From contig NZ_RCCC01000001.1 of assembly GCF_003663825.1 (NCBI RefSeq), forward strand, positions 504,501 to 568,500: a stretch of DNA of 64,000 nucleotides, in the 5' to 3' direction. Every line of letters starts with the position of its first letter. Position 1 is the first letter of the stretch. Made by a program: the position numbers and the translations under genes. This DNA comes from Acidovorax sp. 106 (lineage in GTDB: Bacteria > Pseudomonadota > Gammaproteobacteria > Burkholderiales > Burkholderiaceae_C). Under the pieces are notes generated by a model. It saw only the letters and a program-made list of their open reading frames with translations. It searched no databases and had not been told where the DNA came from. Below, one piece after another: positions 1-9,035 of the stretch.

Positions 1-1551
1 TGCATTGACCTGCCCCGCATTGGGCGCACGGAAGCCCGCCGCATAGTTGCCATACAGGCTCCATGCCTCGTTGGCGCGGTAGAGCACGCCCAGCTTGGGC
101 GATGTGGCGTGGCCCGAGAGAGACACGGCATTGGCAGCAAAGCCTGCCTGGTCGGCCTTGATGCGGAAGCTGTCAAAGCGCACGCCGGGTGTGATGCTCC
201 AAGGCCCACGGATGAACTCGTCTTGCACGTACAGCGCAGCGCTGCTCTCGGTGGTGTCCGGGAAGCGCTTGAGCGGGAAGGTCTCGCCCGCTGGCGGCGT
301 CACGCCGGTCTGCAGGTTCTCGACCTCTGCTCGCGTGTAATCCACGCCGTAGGTAAGCTTTTGCGCCCAAGCGTCTGCGCCCGAGCCCATGCGGATCAGC
401 TTGCTGCCCTGCAAGTTGGCCTGCAGCGTGCGCTCGTCATAGGTCACGTCGCGCACACGGTCGGCAGCGGTGTTGCGGTCTTCGGTGATGTACTCGCGCG
501 ACTGCGCGTCTTGGTAGCTGAGCACCGCCTTCACATCGTCGGCCCAGGCGGTGTTCACGCGCCAGTTGCCCTCCCACGTCGCGCGGCTGCGCTGCATGTC
601 GGTGAACGAGGTAGAGCCCAGCACCGAGGTGCTGGTGAGCGGCGCCTTGCTGCGGGCGCTCAGCAGCTCGTAATCCGCCTTTTTGTCCACATGCTCCAGC
701 GTGAACACATGGCGCTGGCCGCCACCGGGGGTGACCACCACCTTGCCCAGCACGGAAGCGTGCTTGTCCTTTTGCGGGTTGGGCAGCGTGCGGTCCACAT
801 TGGCCGCACTGTTGGTGCCCATGTTTTCCAGCTCATTGGCGCGCCCCACGTTGGCGCTGATGAGCCACTGCACCGTGTCGTTGGCACGACCGGCCAGCGT
901 GGCACCCAAGCGCTTGCCATCGTCGTCGCCGTCATACGCCGCACTCACCCGGCCGCCCAGGGTTTTGCCATCCTTCAAAAAGGCAGATGGGTCGGCCGTG
1001 ATGAAGTTGACCAGCCCGCCCATGCCGTCAGAGCCATACAGGGCCGGCGTAGCACCGCGCAGCACCTCGATCCGCTGCAGCAGACCCACGTCCACATAGT
1101 CGCGGCCAAAGGCGTTGGCGCTGAACACGTAGCTGCGCGGCAGGCGAATGCCGTCCACCAGCATCAGCACCCGATTGCCCTCCAGCCCGCGAATGTTGAA
1201 GCCCGCATTCTGGTCACGCCCCGTGGAGCCACTGGCCAGCGTGAAGCGCGCAGGCGAGCGCGGCACGGTGATGTTGGGCTGGTCGCGCGCCACGTCGCGC
1301 AGGTCGCGCACCTGGCCCTCTTCCAGCGCCTGGGCATTGATCACGTCAATGCGCATGGGCAGATCGTCAGGGTTTTGCTCGCTGCGCGTGCTGCTGATGA
1401 CCACCTCTTTGAGCAGCGGCGTGCCACCGGCCTGGGCCAGCAGCTCTTGGCCGTGCACTGCCGACAAGGACGCGACGGTGAGGGCCACCGCCAGCACGAC
1501 CGGCTTGAGGGGGAGCGAAGAACGAAAAAGGGATGCGTGAACGTGCGCCAA
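1..1551 (-). CDS. TonB-dependent haem/haemoglobin-type receptor (partial, C-terminus beyond left edge)
   Basis: Outer-membrane receptor, probably for haem or a haem protein. The reverse strand is open from 1551 to the left edge (517 codons). It begins with a signal peptide (basic start, hydrophobic stretch, cleavage near HGQE) and then a plug domain containing GFNIRGLEGNRVLMLVDGIR and IEVLRGATPALYGSDGMGG. A FRAP box (FRAPN) lies close to the edge; this motif is conserved in HmuR/HemR/BhuR-type haem receptors. The start is assigned to a TTG at 1551, because an in-frame TGA lies only six codons upstream and AGGAAGAG sits at ribosome-binding distance; no ATG fits. A Fur-like palindrome and a TAATAT -10 element lie about 100 bases upstream. 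The ligand is inferred from the FRAP box only. Confidence 0.85.
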   Translation of the reverse strand, partial: MAHVHASLFRSSLPLKPVVLAVALTVASLSAVHGQELLAQAGGTPLLKEVVISSTRSEQNPDDLPMRIDVINAQALEEGQVRDLRDVARDQPNITVPRSPARFTLASGSTGRDQNAGFNIRGLEGNRVLMLVDGIRLPRSYVFSANAFGRDYVDVGLLQRIEVLRGATPALYGSDGMGGLVNFITADPSAFLKDGKTLGGRVSAAYDGDDDGKRLGATLAGRANDTVQWLISANVGRANELENMGTNSAANVDRTLPNPQKDKHASVLGKVVVTPGGGQRHVFTLEHVDKKADYELLSARSKAPLTSTSVLGSTSFTDMQRSRATWEGNWRVNTAWADDVKAVLSYQDAQSREYITEDRNTAADRVRDVTYDERTLQANLQGSKLIRMGSGADAWAQKLTYGVDYTRAEVENLQTGVTPPAGETFPLKRFPDTTESSAALYVQDEFIRGPWSITPGVRFDSFRIKADQAGFAANAVSLSGHATSPKLGVLYRANEAWSLYGNYAAGFRAPNAGQVNA

Positions 1552-1645
1552 GGCGGGCCTCTTCCTGGGTCAAAAATGTGTGACAAGAAGCTGGCTCCGC
1601 GTGCGGGCCGTCCCGAGCGAGGGGAGGCTGTGCTGGCTGGCGTAG

Positions 1646-1680
1646 ATGCAATATATTACATGAGAATGATTCTTAATAAC
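1646..1680 (-). promoter_or_regulatory. Fur box overlapping promoter of haem-type receptor
   Basis: The palindrome TGAGAATGATTCTTA is centred near 1668 and closely matches the Fur consensus. On the minus strand it is followed by GTAATATAT (-10 like, about 1650-1658). The placement predicts iron repression of the receptor at 1551. Seen by eye; binding is inferred. Confidence 0.7.
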
Positions 1681-1701
1681 AACTTTGTTTGACCGGGTAT
1701 C

Positions 1702-2730
1702 TCAAAAGCGTTGCCGGAGCTGCCCGGGAGTACTCCCGTAGCGGCGGCGAAAAGCGGTCACGAAGTTGGCTGCACTGCGGTAACCAGCCATGGCAGCAGC
1801 ACCAGCCACCGTGCACTCGCCCCGCTCCAGCGCATGGCGCGCCTTCTCGAAACGCCGCACGCGCAGGTATTCCATCACCGGCATCCCTCCCACCTTGGGG
1901 AAATGACGCTGCAAGTGGGCTGCACTCATGCCTGCGAGGCGGGCAATGTCCTGCAGCGAGAGCACATCAGCCGACCCACTGTCCAAAACATCGCACAACT
2001 CCCTCAAACGGCGGTGGTTGCGCGCATCCAAGCCATCGTGCGCATCCCGCCGGCGGGCAGAGGCAGCATCCGCCAAGGACGATAGCGCTTCCACAATGAG
2101 GTCCAGGCAGCGGCTCTCCAGCCACAACCTTTGCAGCCCACCTTCGAGACGGACTGGGGCAGACAACTGATGTGCAATCGCCAGCGCGCGCGCGGATGAC
2201 ACCCAAGCGCCTACAGAGAGATGCTCTTGGCAAAACCGTTCGATGCCAGCCCCCTGCAAACCAGCCTGGGCCAGCCATTCCGAGCGAAGGGTGATGGTGA
2301 CTTTGCGCTCACTGCGCCCTGCATGCCAATAGCGGACAAAGCGATCGGTCTCAGCCAAACTCACCAGGGCAGCTTGCCCCTGCGCGCACCCAGGGCCCAA
2401 ATCAAAGTGCCGATTGCCGTAGGCCAACTGGCTACGGCCACTGAGCAAAAGACACAGCTTGACACCGGGGTGCAGCAGGTTGCTGGTCCGCATGGAACAC
2501 AAATCCTGCACGGCCGTTCGGTACAGCACCAACCCAGGGGACAGCTCACGCGTGTCCATGGTGCCGCGCAACAGGGGCGCATCCGCAGAGGGACCGCTGA
2601 CCGACAAAGCCTGCATAGAGTAGTCCGCACCCAGCAGGTGCAAGTCCTGCGTCAACGCCTGCAAATCCATCGTGGGGCCAGGCTCCAGTTCTGGGGCGTG
2701 CGCAAAGGATTCTGATGAATTCGCAAACAT
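1702..2730 (-). CDS. AraC-family transcriptional regulator, PchR-like
   Basis: DNA-binding regulator of 342 residues. The C-terminal ~100 residues form the AraC double helix-turn-helix (LQDIARLAGMSAAHLQRHF, then VAGAAAMAGYRSAANFVTAFRRRYG). The N-terminal domain resembles those of PchR-type regulators, which sense ferric-siderophore complexes and activate the neighbouring receptor gene. It lies head to head with the FepA/CirA-type receptor, sharing a ~75-base promoter region with a Fur-like box, and is upstream of the haem-type receptor on the same strand. An ATG at 2748 is in frame but has no ribosome-binding site; the ATG at 2730 is preceded by GGGAGG at good spacing and is preferred. The inducer cannot be read from the sequence. 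Confidence 0.87.
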   Translation of the reverse strand: MFANSSESFAHAPELEPGPTMDLQALTQDLHLLGADYSMQALSVSGPSADAPLLRGTMDTRELSPGLVLYRTAVQDLCSMRTSNLLHPGVKLCLLLSGRSQLAYGNRHFDLGPGCAQGQAALVSLAETDRFVRYWHAGRSERKVTITLRSEWLAQAGLQGAGIERFCQEHLSVGAWVSSARALAIAHQLSAPVRLEGGLQRLWLESRCLDLIVEALSSLADAASARRRDAHDGLDARNHRRLRELCDVLDSGSADVLSLQDIARLAGMSAAHLQRHFPKVGGMPVMEYLRVRRFEKARHALERGECTVAGAAAMAGYRSAANFVTAFRRRYGSTPGQLRQRF

Positions 2731-2764
2731 GCTTAACGGGCCTCCCATGGAACACTAGGAGAAT

Positions 2765-2792
2765 ATCAAATAAGTTCCATTCTCATTTACAA
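2765..2792. promoter_or_regulatory. Fur-box-like site in divergent regulator/receptor promoter
   Basis: Read on the minus strand the site contains AAATGAGAATGGAACTTATT, which matches the GAGAAT half of the Fur consensus well and the other half imperfectly. It lies between the divergent AraC and receptor genes and could control both. Confidence 0.55.
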
Positions 2793-2804
2793 AGAGGAAT
2801 CCCA

Positions 2805-4844
2805 GTGAATCACGTTCGAACCAGGCAGCACCGCCACCCCTGGCGGCTTTCCGCCATCGGTATGGCTCTGGCAACCGCCAATGCCTTCGCGCAGGCACCG
2901 GCAGGAGAATCTGCTGCAACAGCCAACACCCTGTCCGCTGTCGTGGTCACAGCGTCCGGCAACGAACAGGAATTGCGCGAGGCACCGGCGAGTGTCTCCG
3001 TCATCACCCGAGAAGACATCGAGCGCCGCCCCGTGCAAGAGCTGGCCGAGCTGCTGGGCACCGTGGAAGGCGTCACGCTCAACCGCAGTGGCAATTTGGT
3101 GCCCGGCGTGCAGCTGCGCGGACTGGGGTCGGCTTACACGCTGATGCTGATCGACGGCAAACGCGTCAACGCGACCTCTGCCATGTTCCGCGGCAATGAC
3201 TACGACACCGGCTGGGTGGCCACGGACGACATCGAGCGCATTGAAATCGTGCGCGGCCCGATGTCTTCGCTGTACGGGTCAGACGCTATCGGTGGTGTGG
3301 TGAACATCATTACCCGCCCCATCAGCAAGCAGTGGCGTGGCTCAGCACGCATAGAAACCACCGTCCAACAAGACAAAAACGCGGGAGACAGCCAACTCGC
3401 GGGCTTCTCTTTGTCTGGGCCCATCAAGACCGATGTGCTGGGCGTCAAGCTCAATGGCGCCTACGTCCACCGCGATGCAGACGGCGCAGTCAACTCCCTG
3501 CCCGCAGGCGGCACGCGACAAACGGGCTTGCAGAACATCCGCAATCGCATGTTTGGCGCGCAACTGGCGTTGACACCCGACAGCCGCCAGAGCATCACGG
3601 CCGATGTGGACACCAGCCGCCGGGACCACAGCGGCTTCCTGATGGAGCGCGACGCGTTGTCCTTGCAGCACAAAGGCCGCTGGGGCTTTGGCAACACCGA
3701 GCTGACCTTTGCCGCCGACGAGATCCGCAACCTGACCGGAATGATCTCTGGGCAGGTCAACCCCAACAAAGCCAACACCACCAGCCTCGCGGGCAAAGCC
3801 AGCATCCCTGTGGCCTGGGGCAACCAATTTGTGACGGCAGGGTTCGACATCCGCGAGGAAAAGCTGTACGACCCCACCAACCTGCGCGGCCAGCCAGGCA
3901 CCGCGGGCTACGACGCCAGCACCGAGACCGCGATCAGCCAATGGGCGCTGTTTGCAGAAGACGAGATCCGCATCACCGACCGCCTGGCCGTCACGCTGGG
4001 CAACCGCTTCGACCACCACGAAAACTTTGGCGGCCACAACAGCCCGCGCGCCTATGCGGTCTACCAGCTCAATGACGCAGTCACCCTCAAAGGTGGCGTA
4101 GCACGCGCGTTCCGCGCCCCCACCCTGCTACAGGGCAGCCCCAACTGGGGATCGGTCTCGTGCGGCAGTGCTACGGTGGGTTGCTACATCGTCGGCAGCC
4201 GCGACATCCAGCCCGAAACCAGCACCAGCCAAGAGTTGGGACTGCAGTTTGCGCAGGGCATCCACAGCGGCGGGCTGATGTTCTTCAACACCGATTTGAA
4301 GAACATGATCGACATCACCAACCGCACAGCCGACCGCACGCTGGCCACGGGCTACAGCAATTTCGTCGGTTATCTGCCAGATGGCCGTCCCATCTTCCGC
4401 TACCAAAACATCGCCAGTGTGCGCTCTCGCGGCCTAGAGGCCAGCTGGAACGCACGCGTGTCACCGCAGTGGAACCTGCGCAGCAACTACACCTACACCG
4501 ACGCGCAGAACACCAGTGGCAGCGTAGCCATCCCACTCACCTACCGGCCCAAGCATGTGCTGAACCTGGGCGCCGATTGGAACCCCACCGCCCAGGTGTC
4601 TGTGAGCGGCAACCTGCGCTACCACAGCGCGCAGTACATCAGCGTGTCGTCCAACGGCCAAAGCCGGGTAGAGAAAGACGGCTACGCCATCGCCGACCTC
4701 ACCGTGGGCTGGCGCATGACCGATGCACTCACCCTGCGTGCAGGCATCCTGAACCTGACCGGCAAGACCTTCGACCGCACCACCTCGGCCGACTTCAACG
4801 AAGAAGGTCGCCGCTACTACCTGGCCTTGCATGCGAAGTTCTGA
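2805..4844 (+). CDS. TonB-dependent catecholate-siderophore receptor (FepA/CirA type)
   Basis: Outer-membrane receptor of 679 residues. The start is set at GTG 2805, which has AAAGAGGAAT just upstream and gives a proper signal peptide ending NAFAQ; an ATG at 2715 is in frame but would put 30 non-signal residues first and overlap the divergent gene. The plug domain (EAPASVSVITREDIE, LRGLGSAYTLMLIDGKRVN, IERIEIVRGPMSSLYGSDAIGG) is of the FepA/CirA/PfeA class. The barrel ends in the aromatic residue F, as required for membrane insertion. The esterase gene downstream overlaps its last codons, which points to a hydrolysable ligand such as enterobactin or its linear products. The exact ligand is inferred. 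Confidence 0.9.
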   Translation: MNHVRTRQHRHPWRLSAIGMALATANAFAQAPAGESAATANTLSAVVVTASGNEQELREAPASVSVITREDIERRPVQELAELLGTVEGVTLNRSGNLVPGVQLRGLGSAYTLMLIDGKRVNATSAMFRGNDYDTGWVATDDIERIEIVRGPMSSLYGSDAIGGVVNIITRPISKQWRGSARIETTVQQDKNAGDSQLAGFSLSGPIKTDVLGVKLNGAYVHRDADGAVNSLPAGGTRQTGLQNIRNRMFGAQLALTPDSRQSITADVDTSRRDHSGFLMERDALSLQHKGRWGFGNTELTFAADEIRNLTGMISGQVNPNKANTTSLAGKASIPVAWGNQFVTAGFDIREEKLYDPTNLRGQPGTAGYDASTETAISQWALFAEDEIRITDRLAVTLGNRFDHHENFGGHNSPRAYAVYQLNDAVTLKGGVARAFRAPTLLQGSPNWGSVSCGSATVGCYIVGSRDIQPETSTSQELGLQFAQGIHSGGLMFFNTDLKNMIDITNRTADRTLATGYSNFVGYLPDGRPIFRYQNIASVRSRGLEASWNARVSPQWNLRSNYTYTDAQNTSGSVAIPLTYRPKHVLNLGADWNPTAQVSVSGNLRYHSAQYISVSSNGQSRVEKDGYAIADLTVGWRMTDALTLRAGILNLTGKTFDRTTSADFNEEGRRYYLALHAKF

Positions 4845-6318
4845 GCGGCCCCTGGTGCACACAACGCCCGTGCAGCCCGCACGCCGCCGGGCACTGCTGG
4901 GTGCCGCGCTGGTGGCCACCGCCGCCCGTGCTGTGCCCGCCAGGGCACAGACACCTGCACCCAAGGCTGTGGCGACCTCCACAACCACCGGGGCCTCCAC
5001 GCCCACGCTCTTGAGCCCGCGCATGCGGCAACTGCAAGCCGACTGGGCGGCCGGCCACGGCAGCGGCGGCTTCTGGCACCAGGCTGCGGCCAGCGGTACG
5101 CCACTGGTGGAGCCCGGTGCGGACGGGGGCGAGCAGCTCATCACCTTCCTTTGGCGTGGGCCATCTGCGTCGGCAGAGTTGGAGGAGACGCGCAGCATCT
5201 CTGTGTCTTGGGCCATGCGTTCGAGCGACGGGTTCGCCATGGAGCGCCTGGCCGACAGCGACGTGTGGTTCCTCACCCTGCGCGTACCAGCGGGCCTGCA
5301 CGCTAGCTACCAACTGGTCCCCAATGCCAACCTCCCAGCGGGAGCCGACCGCATGGCGCGCGCCCGCGCTGAAGACGCCGTGGCTCGCACCGACCCGCTG
5401 AACCCATTGCGTTGGCCGAGCCGGCCCCAGCGCGGCGTAGTGGGCACCGAACCCTGGGTGGAGCGCTCTGCACTGCGCCTGCCCGGCGCGCCCGCTGCGC
5501 CATGGAGGGGAGGTGCGGCAGCCACGGCCCAGGGCAACGTGCGGCACCACCGCCACACCAGCCAGCGCCTGACAGGCCCTGCGCGCGAGCGCGATGTGAG
5601 TCTGTACCTGCCCGCCGGAGCAGACGGCGCCGCGCCCGGCACGCTGCCCCTGCTGATCGTGTTCGATCGCGAGTCATACCTGGACCGCGTGGACCTGCCC
5701 GCCACACTGGACGCACTGATTGCCCAACAACGCATCCCAGCATTGGCCGCCCTGTTCGTGGGCAACCCGACCAGGGCATTGCGCGCCACAGAACTGCCGT
5801 GCGACCCAGGCTTTGCCGACTACCTTGCGCTAGAGCTGCTGCCCTGGGCACACGAGCGGTGTCCGGCGCTTTCCACCCAAGCCCAGGACCGGGTGGTGGC
5901 AGGCTCCAGCTATGGCGGGCTGGCATCGGCGTGGGCGGCCTTTCGCCATCCCGAAGTGTTTGGGCAGGTGCTGGCACTGTCCGGCTCTTTCTGGTGGGGT
6001 CCAACGAACGTGCCACACCTGCCCGGCTTTCAGCGTTTTGGCGAAGGGGAATGGCTGACCCGCGAGTTCGCACGTGAGCCGCGCAAGCCCGTGCGGTTCT
6101 TCATCACAGCGGGGTTGATGGAGATCACGCTGACGGGCGACGGTGGAGGCATCCTCGATACCAGCCGCCACCTGCGCAATGTGCTGCAGGCCAAGGGCTA
6201 TGAGGTGCTCTACCAGGAGTTTGCGGGTGGGCACGATGGCTACGCCTGGGGGGATGGGCTGGCACGTGGGCTCATCGCCTTGCTGGGCCAGCGCTCGGCG
6301 GCGCCCCAACCCAGCTGA
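4831..6318 (+). CDS. Exported enterochelin-esterase-like protein (Fes/PfeE type)
   Basis: Serine esterase of 495 residues expected to hydrolyse ferric enterobactin-type trilactones. It has a Fes-like N-terminal domain (around residues 90-170) and an alpha/beta-hydrolase domain with the nucleophile motif GSSYG (Ser360) and a C-terminal catalytic histidine in GGHDGYAW (His468). Unlike cytoplasmic E. coli Fes, it starts with a Tat- or Sec-like signal: RRRALLGAALVATAARA followed by AxA-type cleavage near PARAQ. That places it in the periplasm, like PfeE of Pseudomonas, which is also paired with a receptor gene. The start ATG lies inside the last codons of the receptor gene (14-base overlap), suggesting translational coupling; no strong ribosome-binding site is seen. 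A GTG at 4855 is an alternative start. Confidence 0.85.
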   Translation: MRSSERPLVHTTPVQPARRRALLGAALVATAARAVPARAQTPAPKAVATSTTTGASTPTLLSPRMRQLQADWAAGHGSGGFWHQAAASGTPLVEPGADGGEQLITFLWRGPSASAELEETRSISVSWAMRSSDGFAMERLADSDVWFLTLRVPAGLHASYQLVPNANLPAGADRMARARAEDAVARTDPLNPLRWPSRPQRGVVGTEPWVERSALRLPGAPAAPWRGGAAATAQGNVRHHRHTSQRLTGPARERDVSLYLPAGADGAAPGTLPLLIVFDRESYLDRVDLPATLDALIAQQRIPALAALFVGNPTRALRATELPCDPGFADYLALELLPWAHERCPALSTQAQDRVVAGSSYGGLASAWAAFRHPEVFGQVLALSGSFWWGPTNVPHLPGFQRFGEGEWLTREFAREPRKPVRFFITAGLMEITLTGDGGGILDTSRHLRNVLQAKGYEVLYQEFAGGHDGYAWGDGLARGLIALLGQRSAAPQPS

Positions 6319-6324
6319 AACAAA

Positions 6325-6360
6325 AAAGCCAGGGTGGCAATCCCCCTGGCTTTGATTTTT
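6325..6360. terminator. Bidirectional rho-independent terminator
   Basis: A 10-base-pair stem (AAAGCCAGGG with CCCTGGCTTT) closes a 9-base loop. It is followed by GATTTTTT on the plus strand and by a run of T on the minus strand. It lies between the convergent esterase and ahpF genes and can serve both. Confidence 0.85.
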
Positions 6361-6381
6361 TGCCACCAGGCAAACCGCAGA

Positions 6382-6422
6382 TGCTATTATTTTTATAGCT
6401 TCCTGCGCTTTATTTATAAGCG
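6382..6422 (-). repeat. Two-hairpin interspersed repeat, copy 1
   Basis: Read on the minus strand: CGCTTATAAATAAAGCGC followed by an AGCTAT...ATAGC inverted repeat. It is the only copy in the window in this orientation. It lies between the convergent esterase and ahpF genes. Confidence 0.7.
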
Positions 6423-6444
6423 ATGGAAGCCAAAATCACCCACA

Positions 6445-8013
6445 TCATGCCACCACAGGCGTGCGGATCAGGTGGTCAAACGCGCTCAGGGCTGCGGTGG
6501 CGCCCGCGCCTGCCGCAATCACGATCTGCTTGTAGGGCACCGTGGTGCAGTCACCGGCCGCAAACACGCCGGGCATGCTGGTGTGGCCCTTGGCGTCGAT
6601 CACGATTTCGCCAAACTTGCTCAGCTCCAGCGTGCCCTTGAGCCATTCGGTGTTGGGCACCAGGCCAATCTGCACGAACACGCCTTCCAGCGGCACCAGG
6701 TGCTCCACGCCGGTGGCGCGGTCTTTGTACTTCAGGCCGTTGACCTTGCCGTCGGCACCGGTGATTTCGGTGGTCTGGGCATTGGTGTGGATGGTGACGT
6801 TGGGCAAGCTCTTGAGCTTGTTGACCAGCACGGCATCAGCCTTGAGCTGGTCGGCAAACTCGATCAGCGTGACGTGCGCCACCACGCCTGCCAAGTCGAT
6901 GGCGGCCTCGACACCCGAGTTGCCGCCGCCGATCACCGCGGTGTGTTTGCCCTTGAACAGCGGGCCGTCGCAGTGCGGGCAATAGGCCACGCCTTTGTTC
7001 TTGTACTCGGCTTCGCCGGGAACGTTCACGTTGCGCCAGCGCGCGCCGGTCGACAGGATCACCGTCTTGGCCTTCAGGCTGCCGCCGTTGGCCAGCTGCA
7101 CCTCGATCAGGCCACCGGGCTGCGCGGCAGGGATGATCTTGTCAGCGCGCTGCAGGTTCATGATGTCCACGCCATAGGCGCGGGTCTGCGCTTCCAGGGC
7201 GGCAGCAAACTTGGGGCCGTCGGTCTCCAGCACCGAGATGTAGTTCTCAATGCCCAGCGTGTCGTTGACCTGGCCGCCAAAGCGCTCGGCGGCCACGCCG
7301 GTGCGGATGCCCTTGCGGGCGGCGTATACCGCTGCTGCTGCACCGGCAGGGCCACCGCCGACGATGAGCATGTCGTACGCATCCTTGGCGCTGAGCTTGG
7401 CGGCTTCGCGGGCGGCAGAGCCGGTGTCCAGTTTGGCGACGATTTCTTCCAGCGTCATGCGGCCCGATCCAAACAGTTGGCCGTTCAAGAACACCATGGG
7501 CACGGCCATGATGTCGCGCTCGGTCACTTCGGCCTGGAAGGCACCGCCTTCGATCACCGTGGTCTTGACCTTGGGGTTCAAGATGGCCATGAGCGACAGC
7601 GCCTGCACCACGTCTGGGCAGTTGTGGCAGGTCAGGCTCATGTACATCTCGAAGTTGAAGTCGCCGTCCAGCGCCTTGATCTGGTCGATGACTTCTTGCT
7701 CCACCTTGGGCGGGTGGCCGCCCGTCCACAGCAGAGCCAGCACCAGCGAGGTGAATTCATGGCCCAGGGGCAGGCCAGCAAAGCGCAGGCTGTTGTCGCT
7801 GCCCACGCGCTGCAGGCTGAACGAGGGCTTGCGGGCGTCGTTGCCGTCGGTGCGCAGCGTGATCTTGTCGGCGCGCAGGGACTGGATGGTTTCGAGCAGC
7901 TCGCGCATCTCGCGGGCGGTTTCGCTGTCGTCCAGAGAAGCCACCAGTTCAAACGGCTGTTGCACGCGTTCCAGATAGGTCGAGAGTTGCGATTTGAGTT
8001 GGTCGTCGAGCAT
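6445..8013 (-). CDS. ahpF: Alkyl hydroperoxide reductase subunit F
   Basis: Flavoprotein disulfide reductase of 522 residues that passes electrons from NADH to AhpC for peroxide reduction in the cytoplasm. Visible parts: the N-terminal double-thioredoxin-fold domain with the CHNC redox pair near residues 129-132, the FAD-binding [10 protein letters not shown] near 215, the thioredoxin-reductase-like CPHC pair near 345, the NADH-binding [10 protein letters not shown], and the C-terminal FAD motif GVFAAGDCT. The length equals that of E. coli AhpF (521). It lies downstream of ahpC in the same direction, separated by a strong hairpin that probably lowers its transcription relative to ahpC. Confidence 0.96.
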   Translation of the reverse strand: MLDDQLKSQLSTYLERVQQPFELVASLDDSETAREMRELLETIQSLRADKITLRTDGNDARKPSFSLQRVGSDNSLRFAGLPLGHEFTSLVLALLWTGGHPPKVEQEVIDQIKALDGDFNFEMYMSLTCHNCPDVVQALSLMAILNPKVKTTVIEGGAFQAEVTERDIMAVPMVFLNGQLFGSGRMTLEEIVAKLDTGSAAREAAKLSAKDAYDMLIVGGGPAGAAAAVYAARKGIRTGVAAERFGGQVNDTLGIENYISVLETDGPKFAAALEAQTRAYGVDIMNLQRADKIIPAAQPGGLIEVQLANGGSLKAKTVILSTGARWRNVNVPGEAEYKNKGVAYCPHCDGPLFKGKHTAVIGGGNSGVEAAIDLAGVVAHVTLIEFADQLKADAVLVNKLKSLPNVTIHTNAQTTEITGADGKVNGLKYKDRATGVEHLVPLEGVFVQIGLVPNTEWLKGTLELSKFGEIVIDAKGHTSMPGVFAAGDCTTVPYKQIVIAAGAGATAALSAFDHLIRTPVVA

Positions 8014-8096
8014 GGTGGCTTCCTAAAAATTCGAGTTGTGGTCTTGTAGGTTTAAGGGCAAGCGGCTGTGCTTTCAAGCCTGATTGCCAAATTCCG

Positions 8097-8151
8097 GGCG
8101 AAAAAAAGCCGGACGGCATGGCGCGAACGCCATGGCGCTGTCCGGCTTTGG
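8097..8151 (-). terminator. Terminator/attenuator between ahpC and ahpF
   Basis: On the minus strand AAAGCCGGAC pairs with GTCCGGCTTT, enclosing a second nested palindrome (CGCCATGGCG / CGCCATGCC) around a TTCG loop, and is followed by TTTTTTC. It sits just after the ahpC stop, so it should end much ahpC transcription with partial read-through into ahpF. Confidence 0.85.
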
Positions 8152-8196
8152 GGAGCGCGCTGCCGTGGCGCGCGCTCAGCCGATGCAATGCAGGGC

Positions 8197-8772
8197 TTAG
8201 ATCTTGCCGACCAGGTCCAGGGATGGAGCCAAAGTCTTGGCGCCTTCCTTCCACTTGGCGGGGCACACTTGGCCAGGGTTGGCGGCGGTGAACTGGGCAG
8301 CCTTGAGCTTGCGCAGGGTTTCCGACACGTCGCGGGCGATTTCGTTGGAATGGATTTCCAGGGTCTTGATCACGCCATCGGGGTTGATCACGAAGGTGCC
8401 GCGCAGTGCCAGGCCTTCTTCTTCAATGTGCACGCCAAAAGCGCGTGTCAGCTTGTGGGTTGGGTCGCCCACCAGAGGGAACTTGGCCTTGCCCACGGCG
8501 GGGGAGGTTTCGTGCCACACCTTGTGCGAGAAGTGCGTGTCGGTCGTCACGATGTAGACCTCTGCACCAGCGGCTTGGAAAGCAGCGTAGTTGTCAGCAG
8601 CGTCTTCGATTTCTGTGGGGCAGTTGAAGGTGAAAGCGGCAGGCATGAAGATCAGCACGGACCACTTGCCCTTCAGGCTTTCTTCCGTCACGGTGATGAA
8701 TTCGCCCTTGCCATTGCGGTTCACAAAAGCTTCGGTCTTGAAAGGCTGGACTTGCGTATTGATCAGGGACAT
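8197..8772 (-). CDS. ahpC: Alkyl hydroperoxide reductase subunit C (typical 2-Cys peroxiredoxin)
   Basis: Peroxidase of 191 residues that reduces hydrogen peroxide, organic peroxides and peroxynitrite. The peroxidatic cysteine is in FTFNCPTE (Cys51) and the resolving cysteine in NPGQVCPAKW (Cys170), the AhpC/Prx1 arrangement. Length and ends match the AhpC subfamily. It is the first gene of the ahpC-ahpF unit and is divergent from bacterioferritin; an OxyR-like site lies upstream. Putting peroxide removal beside iron storage and iron uptake makes sense because both limit Fenton chemistry. Confidence 0.97.
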   Translation of the reverse strand: MSLINTQVQPFKTEAFVNRNGKGEFITVTEESLKGKWSVLIFMPAAFTFNCPTEIEDAADNYAAFQAAGAEVYIVTTDTHFSHKVWHETSPAVGKAKFPLVGDPTHKLTRAFGVHIEEEGLALRGTFVINPDGVIKTLEIHSNEIARDVSETLRKLKAAQFTAANPGQVCPAKWKEGAKTLAPSLDLVGKI

Positions 8773-8805
8773 TGCTGTTTCCTTAAGGGTTGGTTGACTG
8801 AACAG

Positions 8806-8877
8806 GACTGAAGTCTAGGCGCATTGGAGTCATGCATCCAATTAATTGATTTCATTGAATCAATTGCCTGTGACTAT
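8806..8877 (-). promoter_or_regulatory. OxyR-like operator and promoter of ahpC
   Basis: On the minus strand, four tetrads occur with the 7-base gaps of an OxyR site: ATAG, CAAT, ATGA and TAAT (8877 down to 8841), compared with consensus ATAG, CTAT, ATAG, CTAT; 11 of 16 positions match. Just downstream, TTGGAT and TAGACT with an 18-base gap are candidate -35 and -10 elements, so a bound regulator would touch the -35 region. Control by OxyR is inferred; oxyR is not in the window. Confidence 0.5.
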
Positions 8878-9035
8878 TTTATGAAAGAGGATACGGTCTC
8901 CAAAAGGCCTGCGAATGCAAACGGTATTGCGCATCAAACGCAGCCAATGTGAACCCACAGGGGCTTGTGTTGTCAGCGCACTCACAGGCCCGGCACAATC
9001 GCGCATCCGCACAACAAACAAGGAAGGGGTCCCCC

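Noticed and set aside
109-1692. Long plus-strand open frame of 527 residues
   Set aside because: It is an Arg/His/Ala-rich shadow of the minus-strand haem-type receptor, whose plug motifs and signal peptide are clear.
8885-8935. Fur box before bacterioferritin
   Set aside because: GAATGCAAACGGTATTGCGCAT is only a weak inverted repeat and does not match Fur halves.
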